The translations under genes were made by a program, and so were the position numbers. A DNA stretch of 64,000 nucleotides. Source: Vulcanimicrobiota bacterium (GTDB taxonomy: Bacteria > Vulcanimicrobiota > Xenobia > Xenobiales > JADMJV01). The notes beneath the pieces were generated by a model that made no database searches, was not told where the DNA came from, and saw nothing but the letters and a program-made list of their open reading frames with translations. This document shows positions 39,408 through 49,176 of the stretch, piece by piece (position 1 is the stretch's first letter; the number at the start of each line of letters is the position of its first letter). The stretch is taken from the NCBI GenBank assembly GCA_017307785.1, contig JAFKGI010000035.1, positions 22,042 through 86,041 on the forward strand, in the 5' to 3' direction.

Positions 39408-40350
39408 GTCTGCGCACGATGCGGGAATACAGGCTGATTTCCTGATCGAAGAGGAAGCGGAAAAAGAGGCCCGTCAGTGAGGAGTGGGTGTTGAGGTCTT
39501 CGTAGAACTCGGGAGCGCGGCGCTTGACTTCGGGCAGCAGGTTCCAGGGCACGGACGGGAAGTCGTGGTGCTCGTTGTGGTAGCCGATGTTGAGGTTGAT
39601 GATGTTCATCGGGCCGTAGTAGCTGTAGGTTTCCTGGTGGTCGTCGAGGACCAGCCAGTGCTCCTGCACCCAGCGAGCGCCCAGGGGATGGGGGCCGACC
39701 GAGAACCAGAAACTGGCGATCAGATAGACGATGGCTTTGGGGCCCATCAGCGCGTAAATCAGGGCGGTGAAGGCGATCTGCACGGCCCAGTTCATTTTGA
39801 TGCGCTTGTCGAACTTGCGAGTGTCCTGGATGCGCGGGGTGCGCAGCGCCTGGAAGATGGGGAAAAAGCTGAGCCAGAAAAGCTTGCCCAGGCTGTAGCT
39901 GCCGATCAGGCGAGCTTCCCATTTGCCGGGGATGTCGGCGTCGTGCTCCTCCACTCCCAGGAAGGAATGGTGTTTGGAGTGATAGAGCCGAAAGGGTAGG
40001 GCGGTGGGGAAAATGGTGGGCAGGTTGGCCACCAGGCCGGCAAAGAGATTCTGATTGGTGGTGCGGAAGATCAGATTGTGACCGGCTTCGTGGATGCACA
40101 CGAAGAGACTGTGAGAGGCGTAGGCGCCGACCAGATAGGCGCAGGCCATGATCTGCCAGGTGGGGGCGGCTTTGAGGTGCCAGGCCATCACCACTTGTAG
40201 CAATACGCAACCCAGAATGACCGCAAAGGTCCAGGGGTTTTTCTTGCCGAGCAGCTCACGGATTTCCGGATGAGCTTTGAGAATGACCGGAGCCCTTTGA
40301 TGATGAGGAATCTGGTCGTAGGTGTATTTCTGAAAGTCTGTAGGGGTCAC
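39388..40350 (-). CDS. Sphingolipid delta-4 (dihydroceramide) desaturase homologue
   Basis: A 320-aa membrane desaturase closely resembling eukaryotic DES/DEGS1. All three His boxes are present: HEAGH (87-91), HSKHH (124-128) and HNEHH (259-263). DEGS-specific blocks are also kept: an N-terminal YDQIPHHQR...HPEIRELLG, then GPHPLGARWVQEHW, then ETYSYYGPMNIINLNIGYHN followed by EHHDFP and the SLYSRIVRRLK tail. Four or more membrane helices are predicted. The eukaryotic enzyme introduces the delta-4 trans double bond into dihydroceramide, using O2, cytochrome b5 and a di-iron centre. In a bacterium it implies ceramide-like or other long-chain lipids. The start is a GTG without a clear Shine-Dalgarno. 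No sphingolipid genes are nearby, but an HpnI-type GT21 transferase is encoded at 58205-59347. Confidence 0.88.
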   Translation of the reverse strand: MTPTDFQKYTYDQIPHHQRAPVILKAHPEIRELLGKKNPWTFAVILGCVLLQVVMAWHLKAAPTWQIMACAYLVGAYASHSLFVCIHEAGHNLIFRTTNQNLFAGLVANLPTIFPTALPFRLYHSKHHSFLGVEEHDADIPGKWEARLIGSYSLGKLFWLSFFPIFQALRTPRIQDTRKFDKRIKMNWAVQIAFTALIYALMGPKAIVYLIASFWFSVGPHPLGARWVQEHWLVLDDHQETYSYYGPMNIINLNIGYHNEHHDFPSVPWNLLPEVKRRAPEFYEDLNTHSSLTGLFFRFLFDQEISLYSRIVRRLKYKQY

Positions 40351-40386
40351 GTTTTTAGGGTGCCTTGCCGTCGCGAAACTTCCTGC

Positions 40387-41814
40387 TTACTCCACTTGCA
40401 AGAGGTAGATCTTGTCGGCGGTGCTCACGGCTAATTCGTCCTTGAGGGCAGACGAGAGAATCGGAGCGGGCAGGTCGACCTGCAGCAGTTGCTGACCCTG
40501 GCGATAGTCCCACAGGCTGACCTGCTGATCGTGAATGGCGATGAGGTGGCGGTCGCTCAGGTGGATTTGTTTGGTCGGTCCGGTGTGGATTTGAGTCAGG
40601 CGCTGGCCGGTTTCGGCCTGCAGCAGGACCACTCCGGTTTTCTGGACGGCGAAGAGAAAGGGGCCGTGGAAAGTCAGGGCGTGACAGGCTTCCGATGACT
40701 CCCACAAGGGCGCGCCGCCGCGGTCCCAGACTTTCAGGGCGGGACCTCCGGCGGCTACGCGCGTGTCGTCGGCGGCACAGAGCAGGTAGCGCCGGCCCCA
40801 GCCCGTGGCGAAACGGCGACCGGCTTCGCGCAGCACCAAATGATTGCTGAGCAACAACAGGTCTTGGGGAAAGAGGGCCAGGTCTTTCAGCTTGAGTTTC
40901 TGCTGCGTCCACTGGCCGCGGTCTTTGACCACCAGCTGATCCTTGCAGGCCAGAGCCAGACGCTGGCCGGAGCCCACCAGACGGACGGGCTGCAGGTTCT
41001 TGCCGAAGCTCTCCCGGGTGTGCAGGTTGGTCAGGGACTGATTGGCCACCCACAGGCCCTCGTCGTTCCAGGCCAGCAGGCCGCTTTGCGGAAAGCTGCC
41101 GGTGCGGCGCAGGCTGACCTCGGCCGGGCGCGGTCTTTCCTTTTTGGGAATGGGTCGGAGGAACTGGCGGATGGCCTGGACATTCTCTGGACGGTCCTGA
41201 GCTTTGAGCTGGGTGAGTTTTTCGATCAGCGGGTTGTTGGTCTTCAGAGGGGTGCCTTTGCTGAGGCGTTCCCAGGCGGGTGGGGGGTCCTCCCGAGTCT
41301 CACAGAAATACAAGGTGGCGCCCAGCGAGTAAAAATCGGAGCGCTGGTCGGTGGTGCCATGACCATACTGTTCGGGAGGGGCGTAAAACTCGCTGCCCAC
41401 CCCTTTGAGCAGCAGTTGGGTGCCTTCGTGAATGCGCTTGGCGATACCCAGATCGAGCACTTTGACGGTCTGGTTGGGCAAGATCATGATATTTTCGGGC
41501 TTCAGGTCTTTGAGGATGACGTCTTCGCCGTGAAGATACTCCAGCACGTCCAAGAGCTGCTCCAGCAGACGGTTGGAATCGATGGTCGTGTTGCGCAGCG
41601 TGTCCCCTTCGATGAACTCCATGGTCAGCTCGTCGTGCTGGAGGGCGTGGATCTGGGCCAGGGCCGGGTGCTTGAGGGCGGCCATGAGTTTGGCTTCCTT
41701 GTGAAAGGCCGGGATGTCTTGAGGGTTTTTGCATTTCTTGACGGCCACCCACCGTTCCAGTTCGGGTTGCCAGACTTTGTAGACGACGGCCATACCGCCT
41801 TCGCCCAGGATCAT
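40387..41814 (-). CDS. Ser/Thr protein kinase with a C-terminal beta-propeller, coupled to the ABC exporter
   Basis: A 475-aa soluble protein. Residues 1-270 are a PknB-like kinase. It starts abruptly in the Gly loop (MILGEGGMAVVYKVW), so the first beta-strand is missing. Lys26 (WVAVKKC) and Asn108 are present. HRD is changed to LKD (ILKDLKPEN, Asp103) and DFG to DLG (VLDLGIAK), so activity is plausible but atypical. Residues about 285-475 form a WD40/PQQ-like propeller (for example GLLAWNDEGLWVAN, QVSLWDYRQGQQLLQ). The ATG overlaps the permease stop (ATGA), so kinase and MacAB-like exporter are co-translated; the start could lie further upstream only by overlapping that gene. It is probably a cytosolic regulator of the transporter. 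Confidence 0.82.
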   Translation of the reverse strand: MILGEGGMAVVYKVWQPELERWVAVKKCKNPQDIPAFHKEAKLMAALKHPALAQIHALQHDELTMEFIEGDTLRNTTIDSNRLLEQLLDVLEYLHGEDVILKDLKPENIMILPNQTVKVLDLGIAKRIHEGTQLLLKGVGSEFYAPPEQYGHGTTDQRSDFYSLGATLYFCETREDPPPAWERLSKGTPLKTNNPLIEKLTQLKAQDRPENVQAIRQFLRPIPKKERPRPAEVSLRRTGSFPQSGLLAWNDEGLWVANQSLTNLHTRESFGKNLQPVRLVGSGQRLALACKDQLVVKDRGQWTQQKLKLKDLALFPQDLLLLSNHLVLREAGRRFATGWGRRYLLCAADDTRVAAGGPALKVWDRGGAPLWESSEACHALTFHGPFLFAVQKTGVVLLQAETGQRLTQIHTGPTKQIHLSDRHLIAIHDQQVSLWDYRQGQQLLQVDLPAPILSSALKDELAVSTADKIYLLQVE

Positions 41815-43024
41815 TCGTTGCGTAAGGCCTGGATGGGATCGAGTCGCGAAGCTTTGAGGGCGGGATAAAACCCGAAGAAAACCCCCACCACCAGCGAGAA
41901 GGTGAAGGCCAGGATGACGCTCTGAATCGAGACCACCGGAGGCCACTGGCTGAACTTGGCGGCGATGTTGGCGAAGGCGTAGCCAAGGCCAACGCCGATG
42001 GCGCCGCCGGTGAGGGAGAGCACCACCGATTCGACCAGAAACTGGCGCAGGATGTCTCGGCGCTTGGCGCCCAGGGCCATGCGGATGCCAATCTCGCGGA
42101 TGCGTTCGGTGACGCTGACCAGCATGATGTTCATGATGCCGATTCCGCCCACCAGCAGAGAGACCGAGGCGATGCCGCCCAGCAGCAAGGTGAAGATTTG
42201 GGTGGACTGGTTGGCGGTTTCGGCGAACTCGGCCTGGGTGCGAATCGAGTAGTCCGGGTCTTCCCCGGGCTGGATTTTGTGGCGGCCGACCAGCACGTCG
42301 TCGATCTGCTTTTTGGCCCGGTCGACCTGCTCCTTAGAGGCGGCTTCGGCCATGATGTAGCGCACGCTGGACTGGCGCTGCAGGCGCTTCATACAGGTGG
42401 TGTAGGGCACCACCACAATGTCGTCCTGGCTCTGGCCGAAGGCGCTGTCGCCTTTCTCGGCCAACTGACCGACCACGCGCATGGGAATGCCTTTGACGCG
42501 CACGGTGGCGCCGATGGGGCTCTCGCCGCCGAAAAGGTTGTCCACCACGACTTTGCCGAGCACGCAGACTTTGGCGGCGGCGCGCACGTCGTCTTCGGTG
42601 AAGAAGCGCCCGTCGACCACGTTCCAGTTGCGAATTTCGGGGTAGGCGACGTCGGAGCCGGTGATCTGGCAGCTCCAGTTTTGGTCCTGAAAGACGATCT
42701 GGGCGTTGACCTGGGTAATGGGGCTGACGTTGGCTACGGCCGTACAGGTTCTGGTGATTTCCTTGGCGTCTTCCTCGGTCAGGGTGGAAGCTCCGAAGGC
42801 ACCGCTGCGAGCGCCGCCGCTGGTGCTGGAACCCGGAAAAATCATGATGGTGTTGGTGCCCAGGCTGGCGATAGTGGCTTCGACGCTGCGCTGAGCGCCC
42901 GTGCCGATGGCCAGCATGGTGATGACGGTGGAGACACCGATAATGATGCCCAGAGCGGTCAAGAAGGTGCGCAATTTGTTGCGCATGAGAGCCCGCAGAG
43001 AGATGCGGAAGACCATCCAGAGGT

Positions 43025-43028
<4 letters not shown>
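41811..43028 (-). CDS. MacB-like ABC transporter permease
   Basis: A 405-aa permease of the MacB/LolC group: one N-terminal helix (about 15-40, RTFLTALGIIIGVSTVITML), a large periplasmic domain (about 45-280) of the MacB_PCD type, and three C-terminal helices forming the FtsX domain (about 285-400, with GGIGIMNIMLVSVTERIREIG, the family hallmark). In MacAB the periplasmic domain couples ATP hydrolysis to extrusion of substrates through an adaptor. It overlaps the ATPase gene upstream and the kinase gene downstream, both as ATGA. Substrates could be macrolides, peptides, lipoproteins or siderophores. Confidence 0.92.
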
Positions 43029-43768
<740 letters not shown>

Positions 43769-43772
43769 TTCG

Positions 43773-45320
43773 CTAGAACATACGGGGGCCGCCGCGGCGC
43801 TGGCCTCCTCCGCTGGAGCTGCTGGATGGGGTCGAGCCGGCCGAGGTTACCACCTTGTCGCCTTCTTTGAGGTCGCCTTCGGTCATTTCCGTGTTGGTGC
43901 CGTCGGTGATGCCGGGCGTGAACTTGTGCTCGATAAATTTACCCGTCGCATCCTGCGTGTAGACGCTGGACTTGCGCTGGAAGTTGCCGCGTTTTCGACG
44001 CTCGCCGGGTTTCTGGTCGCCGCCGCCCTGGCCTTGCTGAGGGCGCTCTCGGCGGGTCGGGGGCTTGTAGTCCGGCGGCTTGAAGCGCAAGGCCGAGTTA
44101 GGGACGAGAATGACGTCTTCGCGGTTTTCTACCTCGATGTTGACGGTGGCCGTCATACCGGGCTTGAGCTTGCCGTCGGGGTTGCGAGTATCCACAATGA
44201 CGACGTAGGTGACGACGTTCTGCACGGTGACGGGAGCCTGGCGAACTTCTTTGACCTTGCCGCGGAAGCGCTGCTCGGGGAAGGCGTCGACGGTGAAAGT
44301 GGCTCGGGAGCCGGCTTTGACCTGGCCGATGTCGGCTTCGTCGACGTTGGTCTGCACCTGAATCTGGTCGAGGTTTTCGGCCAGCGTGAAGAGGTCGGGA
44401 GCTTGAAATTGAGCGGCCACGGTCTGGCCTAAAGTTACCTTTCGGTCGAGCACGATGCCGTCGATGGGGCTACGGATGGTGGCGTAGCCAAGGTTGGTGC
44501 GCGCCTGGTCGAGGTTGGCGCGGGCCTGGGAAACCTGGGCGCGCGCCCCTTCCACCTGGGCCCGGGCCGAGCCTAACTGCTCCTGGGCGGCTTCCTTGCG
44601 CATGATGGCGGCGTCGACGTCGGCCTGGGCGGCCTTGATGTTGGCTTCCGAGGAGCGCACGCCGGCGCGGGCGGCTTCCACCTGAGAGCGCAGGGAATCC
44701 ACGTTGGCCTGACTGGTGAGGGTGGTGGTGCGGGCCGTATCCAGGTCGCTGGTGGCGATCAAGTCGCGTTCTCGCAAGGTGGCCTGGCGTTTCTCGTTGC
44801 GTTGGGCCAGTAAGAAGTCGGCCTGACCTTTGCGCAGGTTGGCCTCGGCCGTGGTCAGACCGGCCTGGGAGTTGGCCAGCGAGCCGCGCGCGCCGTCCAC
44901 TTTGGCCTGGGCGCTGAGGACGGCGGCATCGGCCGACTTGACGTTGGCCGCCTGATTGCCGACGTTGGCTTCCTGATTGTGCAAACTGGCCTCGGCGTTG
45001 TTGACGCTGGCGGTGGTCTGCTCGACCTGGGCGCGAAAGGTCGAAGGGTCGAGCTGGGCCAGAGGCTGATTCTTGTGCACCCGGGTGTTGAAGTCGACGT
45101 AGAGGCTCTGGATGATGCCGGAGACCTGGCTGCCCACGGTAATCTGGGTCACGGCCTGCAGGTTACCGGTGGCGGTGATGCGCGAACGCAAGTTGCCGCG
45201 AGTCACTTCGGCGGTCTCGATTTTGGACTGAGCGGCCTGTTTCTGCTGCTTGCTGTAGTAGACGTAACCGCCTGCAACCAGGCCGCTAAGGATCAGAATC
45301 CAGAGGATTGCCTTCTTCAA
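43773..45320 (-). CDS. MacA-like/HlyD periplasmic adaptor (membrane-fusion) protein
   Basis: A 515-aa adaptor. The TTG start opens an N-terminal membrane anchor (MKKAILWILILSGLVAGGYV). ITVGSQVSGIIQSLYVDFN and VHKNQPLAQLD mark the lipoyl half. A very long alpha-hairpin (about 90-270, with repeated AQ/NQAANVKSADAAVLSAQAK-like heptads) comes next. The second lipoyl half (YATIRSPIDGIVLDRKVTLG) and the beta-barrel follow. The C-terminus is a Gly/Ser/Arg-rich disordered tail. The hairpin is longer than in E. coli MacA. It heads the operon adaptor-ATPase-permease-kinase. An outer-membrane TolC partner is not in the window. GGAGA about 11 nt upstream is a weak Shine-Dalgarno. Confidence 0.9.
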   Translation of the reverse strand: MKKAILWILILSGLVAGGYVYYSKQQKQAAQSKIETAEVTRGNLRSRITATGNLQAVTQITVGSQVSGIIQSLYVDFNTRVHKNQPLAQLDPSTFRAQVEQTTASVNNAEASLHNQEANVGNQAANVKSADAAVLSAQAKVDGARGSLANSQAGLTTAEANLRKGQADFLLAQRNEKRQATLRERDLIATSDLDTARTTTLTSQANVDSLRSQVEAARAGVRSSEANIKAAQADVDAAIMRKEAAQEQLGSARAQVEGARAQVSQARANLDQARTNLGYATIRSPIDGIVLDRKVTLGQTVAAQFQAPDLFTLAENLDQIQVQTNVDEADIGQVKAGSRATFTVDAFPEQRFRGKVKEVRQAPVTVQNVVTYVVIVDTRNPDGKLKPGMTATVNIEVENREDVILVPNSALRFKPPDYKPPTRRERPQQGQGGGDQKPGERRKRGNFQRKSSVYTQDATGKFIEHKFTPGITDGTNTEMTEGDLKEGDKVVTSAGSTPSSSSSGGGQRRGGPRMF

Positions 45321-45450
45321 ACTTGTGAGTCTCCGAGTAGGATGGATTGACTACTATTGTTGCATTTTTGCACTGTGGAGTTCAACCCAAATTCGCCGTC
45401 AGAGTTTCTTGTGAGTGAAAATTTAAGACTTTGGGCGGATTTGCCCCCTT

Positions 45451-46017
45451 TCAGGGACGGCTGGCGGCCAGCTCGGCGGCCGCCCGCTGGATGCCGCCGG
45501 TGGCGGCCACCAACTGCATCCAACCGCGATTGAGGCACTCCGGATGTTCGTTCTCCAAGAAAAGGGCCATCGTATCCAGAGCCTGCAGCGCTTCCTCGAT
45601 GCCCGCCAGCACCCGGGTGGCCAGCTCGACGATGTAGAGGCGCTGAGGTGCTTTGGGAGGCAGGCGCTGCACGTTCTGGTCGATTCCCTCGGCCATCGCC
45701 TCCAGGCGCTGGACCACCGCTTCCCACTGCTGACTCCACTCTTCGGGGGTGATTTTCTTTTCGGCCACCGCGTGACAGGCCTGGAAAAGCGGCTGGTAAA
45801 ACTCCGGAATGAGCACCAGTTCTTCGCTTTCGGGAGCAGCCTCGGTCAAAAACGGCAGCGGCGCTCGACAGAATGTGCACAGAGCCTGAGCAGGCGGACT
45901 GATCCGCTGACAGGCGGGACAGCTTTGTCCATCCGCTCCCTCGTAGTCGTCCTCAGGAATCTCTTCCTGAGGAGCGGAGGGTGCGAATGCTTGAATCAGA
46001 CTGGAAAGGAAATCCAT
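45451..46017 (-). CDS. Zinc-ribbon protein with a helical C-terminus, unknown function
   Basis: A 188-aa cytosolic protein. Residues about 33-55 contain a rubredoxin-like zinc ribbon (CPACQRISPPAQALCTFC). The rest (about 65-188) is alpha-helical without recognised family (for example PEEWSQQWEAVVQRLEAMAE). I start it at the ATG giving MDFLSSLIQAF; codons further upstream lie in the leader of the divergent PilC-like gene. No Shine-Dalgarno is visible. Its position back to back with the repeat-bearing PilC-like gene suggests that both belong to the same process, but this is only positional. Zinc ribbons joined to helical domains often act as protein-protein adaptors. Confidence 0.7.
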   Translation of the reverse strand: MDFLSSLIQAFAPSAPQEEIPEDDYEGADGQSCPACQRISPPAQALCTFCRAPLPFLTEAAPESEELVLIPEFYQPLFQACHAVAEKKITPEEWSQQWEAVVQRLEAMAEGIDQNVQRLPPKAPQRLYIVELATRVLAGIEEALQALDTMALFLENEHPECLNRGWMQLVAATGGIQRAAAELAASRP

Positions 46018-46111
46018 GTCTTGTCGTTCGCCCGCTCGATCAGCTACCCCTTCGGGCGAGGCAGGCCGGAGGCGGGCGACTCCGAAAAGGAAACAAGGGA
46101 TAGCAGCATCA

Positions 46112-48733
46112 TTGACGAGGGACGACGGGACACAAAACAACGGTGGCCAGCCCGGGGACAAAGACAAAAAGCCCAAGGGTAAGTCTTCCTTTGTACCGCG
46201 CTGGCGCCAAAATCAGGCCGAGGTCCCCGCTGCTCCTGTTCCCGAGGAGAAGCCCAAACCGGCCGGCAAATTTCAGCCTCGCTGGCGCCAGAATACGGCC
46301 GAACCCGCCCCGGAGCCGGTTGTCGAAAAGAAGAAGTTCCAGGCTCGCTGGCGCCAGAATACCGCGGAACCCACGCCTGCTCCCGACGAAAATGAAGCCC
46401 GGCTGCACCCCAATTTGCAGCAACAGCCCGAGGATACACAGAGCCAGAAAGGCTTTCAGCCTCGTTGGCGACAGCGCGCTCAGGAAATGGCGGCCAAGGA
46501 AGAAGTCGCCCGCGCTCAGGCACCGCCCGTCGAGGACAAACCCGAATTCCAGCCCCGTTGGCGCCGAACCGCCGCACCCTCTCCCGCTTCCGAGGCGCTT
46601 CCCGCTTCGGAAGCCCCCCTGGAGGCGCAGGCCCAGAAACCCAAGGGGTTCCAGCCGCGTTGGCGTGAGCGCAGCGAGCGGGAGCCGGTCGCACCCGCGC
46701 CCAAGGCCGAATTTACTCCACGCTGGAAACGCACGATGGCGACCGAAGCCGAGCAGGCGCCCGTCGAGGTGGAAATGCCTCCGGCGGTGGAAGTGCCTCC
46801 CGTGGATCCGGCTCCCGAAGTCGGCGAGCCCGCCGTTTCCCTGCCGCTCGAACTGGTCGAAGAGACCCCGGAGCCCGAGGTGCAGGTCGAACCCGAGGTG
46901 CAGGCGGTGGAAGCTACCTCCGAACCCGTTTTGCCCCTGGAGTTGACCGGGGCTCCGAGCGCCGAAGTGGAGTCCGTGTTTGACTTCACTCCTCCGCCGC
47001 TTCCCGCCATCTTTGCTACACCTCTGGCTCTGGCTCCGCTTGAGCCCGAGTCTGAGCCTGAGCCGGCTGAAGCACTGGTGCTGGACTTCGACGAACTGGT
47101 GGCGGAAGCCGAGGTGGAAATCGTAGCCCCGCCGCCCCAGCCCGAGAAGAGACGCCTGCCTCGTCCTCAGGCGCCACCACCGCCGAAAGTGGTGGCTGAA
47201 CCCGAGCCCGTGGCTGCCCCCGTTCCCGTTCCTAACACCGAAGACGCGGATTACCAGGCTCCTCCGGACGTTTCCGTTCCAGCTTTTTTGCCGGGCCCCG
47301 AAGAGCTGGAGGCGCGCGTCGATGTCGCTCGTCTGGAGCGAGCGCCCCTGGTGGAAACCGAGGTGATGCCGGAGCCCGCGCGCAAACCCAAAAGACTGGA
47401 CGAGGAAGCCATGGCCGCCCTCAAGGCGACCGCCAACATGGTCACGCGCGGTATGCCGCCCGCGGCCCCGCCTCCGGCTCCACCGCCGCCGCCCGTGTAT
47501 GCCCCGCCGCCACCCCCGCCCGCTCCGGCGCCGGCGGGGGTGGGAGTGGCGCCACGCTATACTCCCACCCCGAAATCTGGCGGATTTTCCTCGATTCAGG
47601 TGGCTGGACTGAAAGACGCCCCGCCTCCGAGTAAGACTCCGGCCAAGAAGAAACGCAGTCTGTTTTTCTGGCGTCGCGAAAAAACCGGCATCGGTCTCGG
47701 GGAAGTAGCTACCTTTACTCGCCAGTTTTCGGTGATGATCGGTGCCGGCTTGCCGATACACCAGGCACTCAGCTTCTTCGCGGATTCGTCCACCGGTCCC
47801 ATCGCCGAAGTGATGGACGACGTGGCCACCAAGATCTCGTCGGGGCATCGCCTGTCCCAGGCCTTGAGCAAGCACGATACCGTCTTTTCGGAGGTCTACG
47901 TGGGCCTCATCGAACTGGGCGAAACCTCCAGTCACATCGATGAAGCTCTGGAAAAACTGGCGGACCTGCTGGAAAAACAGGTTCGCCTGGGCAAACGGCT
48001 GACTTCCGCTCTGGTCTACCCGTCCTTCCTGGTGGCCGTCTCCCTGGCTTCGATCGGGGTCTTCTTGCAGTACGTGCTGCCGACCATGATTCCGCTCTTC
48101 GCCAGTTTCAGCCTGGAGTTGCCGCTACCGACCCGCATGTTGCTGGGGTCACGCCATCTGGTCATTCCCGGGGCTATCCTGTCGGTGTTGCTGGTGATCC
48201 TCTGGCAGTGGTTTCGCCCGCGCCTGCAGCGTGCCCGCCGCAACAAGGAGAAGTGGGCTCACAAAGCCGACAAGGCAATGCTCAAGCTTCCGATGCTGGG
48301 CAAATTCTTTCAGCAAATGGCTACGGCCCGGGTGCTCTTTGCCATGGCCACCATGATCGAGACCGGACTGCCGATTCTCAACGCCTTGAAGCGCTGCGAA
48401 ACGGTGGCTTCCAACCTGGCCTTCGCGGAGCGCCTGGAGAAAGCCGGAGCGGAACTGCGGGACGGCTCCACCGTTACCGAAGCCCTGGCTCTCTACGAAG
48501 TGCTTCCTCCCTCTTGTCTGCACTTGCTCTCGGCCGGTGAAGAAAGTGCTCAGATGGCTGAGATGGTCCAGTACGCAGCCCGTTTCTATGAGGAGGAGGT
48601 GGAGCACTCCATCGACACCTTCATGAGCCTGGTCGAGCCGGTCATCATGATCGTCATGGGAATTGTGGTCGGATTTATCGTGCTCAGCGCCGTGCTACCG
48701 ACGGTCCAGATGATCAATCACCTGGGTTCTTGA
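46112..48733 (+). CDS. PilC/GspF-like platform protein with a ~530-aa disordered N-terminus carrying seven F-x-P-R-W-R repeats
   Basis: An 873-aa protein. The C-terminal 350 residues are a standard PilC/GspF platform: two T2SSF domains (FTRQFSVMIGAGLPIHQALS; ARVLFAMATMIETGLPILNA) and three membrane helices, ending VGFIVLSAVLPTVQMINHL. Preceding them is an Ala/Pro/Glu-rich tail of about 530 residues, longer than the platform itself. Its first 200 residues carry seven motifs: FVPRWRQN, FQPRWRQN, FQARWRQN, FQPRWRQR, FQPRWRRT, FQPRWRER and FTPRWKRT. The tail then becomes acidic (VEVEMPP, EPEVQVEPEVQ), then poly-Pro. Normal PilC proteins have only about 50-60 residues before the first domain. The start is uncertain: an ATG at 46016 is in frame, but its codons look non-coding; I prefer the TTG at 46112, with AAGGGA 11 nt upstream. 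No other pilus gene is adjacent. Confidence 0.85.
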   Translation: MTRDDGTQNNGGQPGDKDKKPKGKSSFVPRWRQNQAEVPAAPVPEEKPKPAGKFQPRWRQNTAEPAPEPVVEKKKFQARWRQNTAEPTPAPDENEARLHPNLQQQPEDTQSQKGFQPRWRQRAQEMAAKEEVARAQAPPVEDKPEFQPRWRRTAAPSPASEALPASEAPLEAQAQKPKGFQPRWRERSEREPVAPAPKAEFTPRWKRTMATEAEQAPVEVEMPPAVEVPPVDPAPEVGEPAVSLPLELVEETPEPEVQVEPEVQAVEATSEPVLPLELTGAPSAEVESVFDFTPPPLPAIFATPLALAPLEPESEPEPAEALVLDFDELVAEAEVEIVAPPPQPEKRRLPRPQAPPPPKVVAEPEPVAAPVPVPNTEDADYQAPPDVSVPAFLPGPEELEARVDVARLERAPLVETEVMPEPARKPKRLDEEAMAALKATANMVTRGMPPAAPPPAPPPPPVYAPPPPPPAPAPAGVGVAPRYTPTPKSGGFSSIQVAGLKDAPPPSKTPAKKKRSLFFWRREKTGIGLGEVATFTRQFSVMIGAGLPIHQALSFFADSSTGPIAEVMDDVATKISSGHRLSQALSKHDTVFSEVYVGLIELGETSSHIDEALEKLADLLEKQVRLGKRLTSALVYPSFLVAVSLASIGVFLQYVLPTMIPLFASFSLELPLPTRMLLGSRHLVIPGAILSVLLVILWQWFRPRLQRARRNKEKWAHKADKAMLKLPMLGKFFQQMATARVLFAMATMIETGLPILNALKRCETVASNLAFAERLEKAGAELRDGSTVTEALALYEVLPPSCLHLLSAGEESAQMAEMVQYAARFYEEEVEHSIDTFMSLVEPVIMIVMGIVVGFIVLSAVLPTVQMINHLGS
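46190..46732 (+). repeat. Seven dispersed in-gene repeats encoding F-x-(P/A)-R-W-(R/K) motifs
   Basis: Copies begin near 46190, 46268, 46334, 46450, 46542, 46647 and 46709, spaced 60-120 bp. Copies 2 and 3 also share the downstream codons (CGCTGGCGCCAGAATAC), so they are recent duplicates; the others keep only the motif, which points to selection on the peptide. Confidence 0.8.
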
Positions 48734-49176
48734 TGGTCTTTGCCGAGCAGGATGCTCAGGGCTAACAGGGTGATTCCCACGGTGATGGCGGCGTCGGCCA
48801 GATTGAAGACCGGCCACCAGTGAAAGTCGATGAAATCGACGACGTACCCGTAGAGTCCCCGGTCGATGAGATTGCCGATCGCTCCCCCCAGGATCAAGGC
48901 ATAGGCCAGAGCCGGTACCGGATGCCCCTGGGCCATCTTGGGCAGCGCGCGGGCCAGCATCAGGCTGATGAGTACGCCGGCCGTCAGGAAAAACCAGCGC
49001 GCTCCGTTGAGGATGCTGAAAGCCCCGCCGGTATTGTGGAGGTAGGTCCAGGATACCAGCGTGGAGAGGGCCGGTCGCGACTCTCTCAGTTCAAAATGGG
49101 TCCAGATATACCACTTGCTCAACTGGTCCAGCACCGTCACCAGGACGGCGATGAAGAGGAGCGTACGTAGCTTCAC
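48718..49176 (-). CDS. lspA: Lipoprotein signal peptidase (signal peptidase II)
   Basis: A 152-aa inner-membrane aspartyl protease that removes signal peptides from diacylglyceryl-modified prolipoproteins. Four helices are predicted, and the two conserved catalytic regions are present: GAIGNLIDRG with the first Asp and FNLADAAITVG with the second. The early motif YLHNTGGAFSIL (normally NxGAAFG-like) is also kept. The start is the GTG at 49176, which overlaps the stop of prp as GTGA. It is needed for the many lipoproteins encoded in this window. Its 3' end overlaps the convergent PilC-like gene by 16 bp. Confidence 0.94.
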   Translation of the reverse strand: MKLRTLLFIAVLVTVLDQLSKWYIWTHFELRESRPALSTLVSWTYLHNTGGAFSILNGARWFFLTAGVLISLMLARALPKMAQGHPVPALAYALILGGAIGNLIDRGLYGYVVDFIDFHWWPVFNLADAAITVGITLLALSILLGKDHQEPR

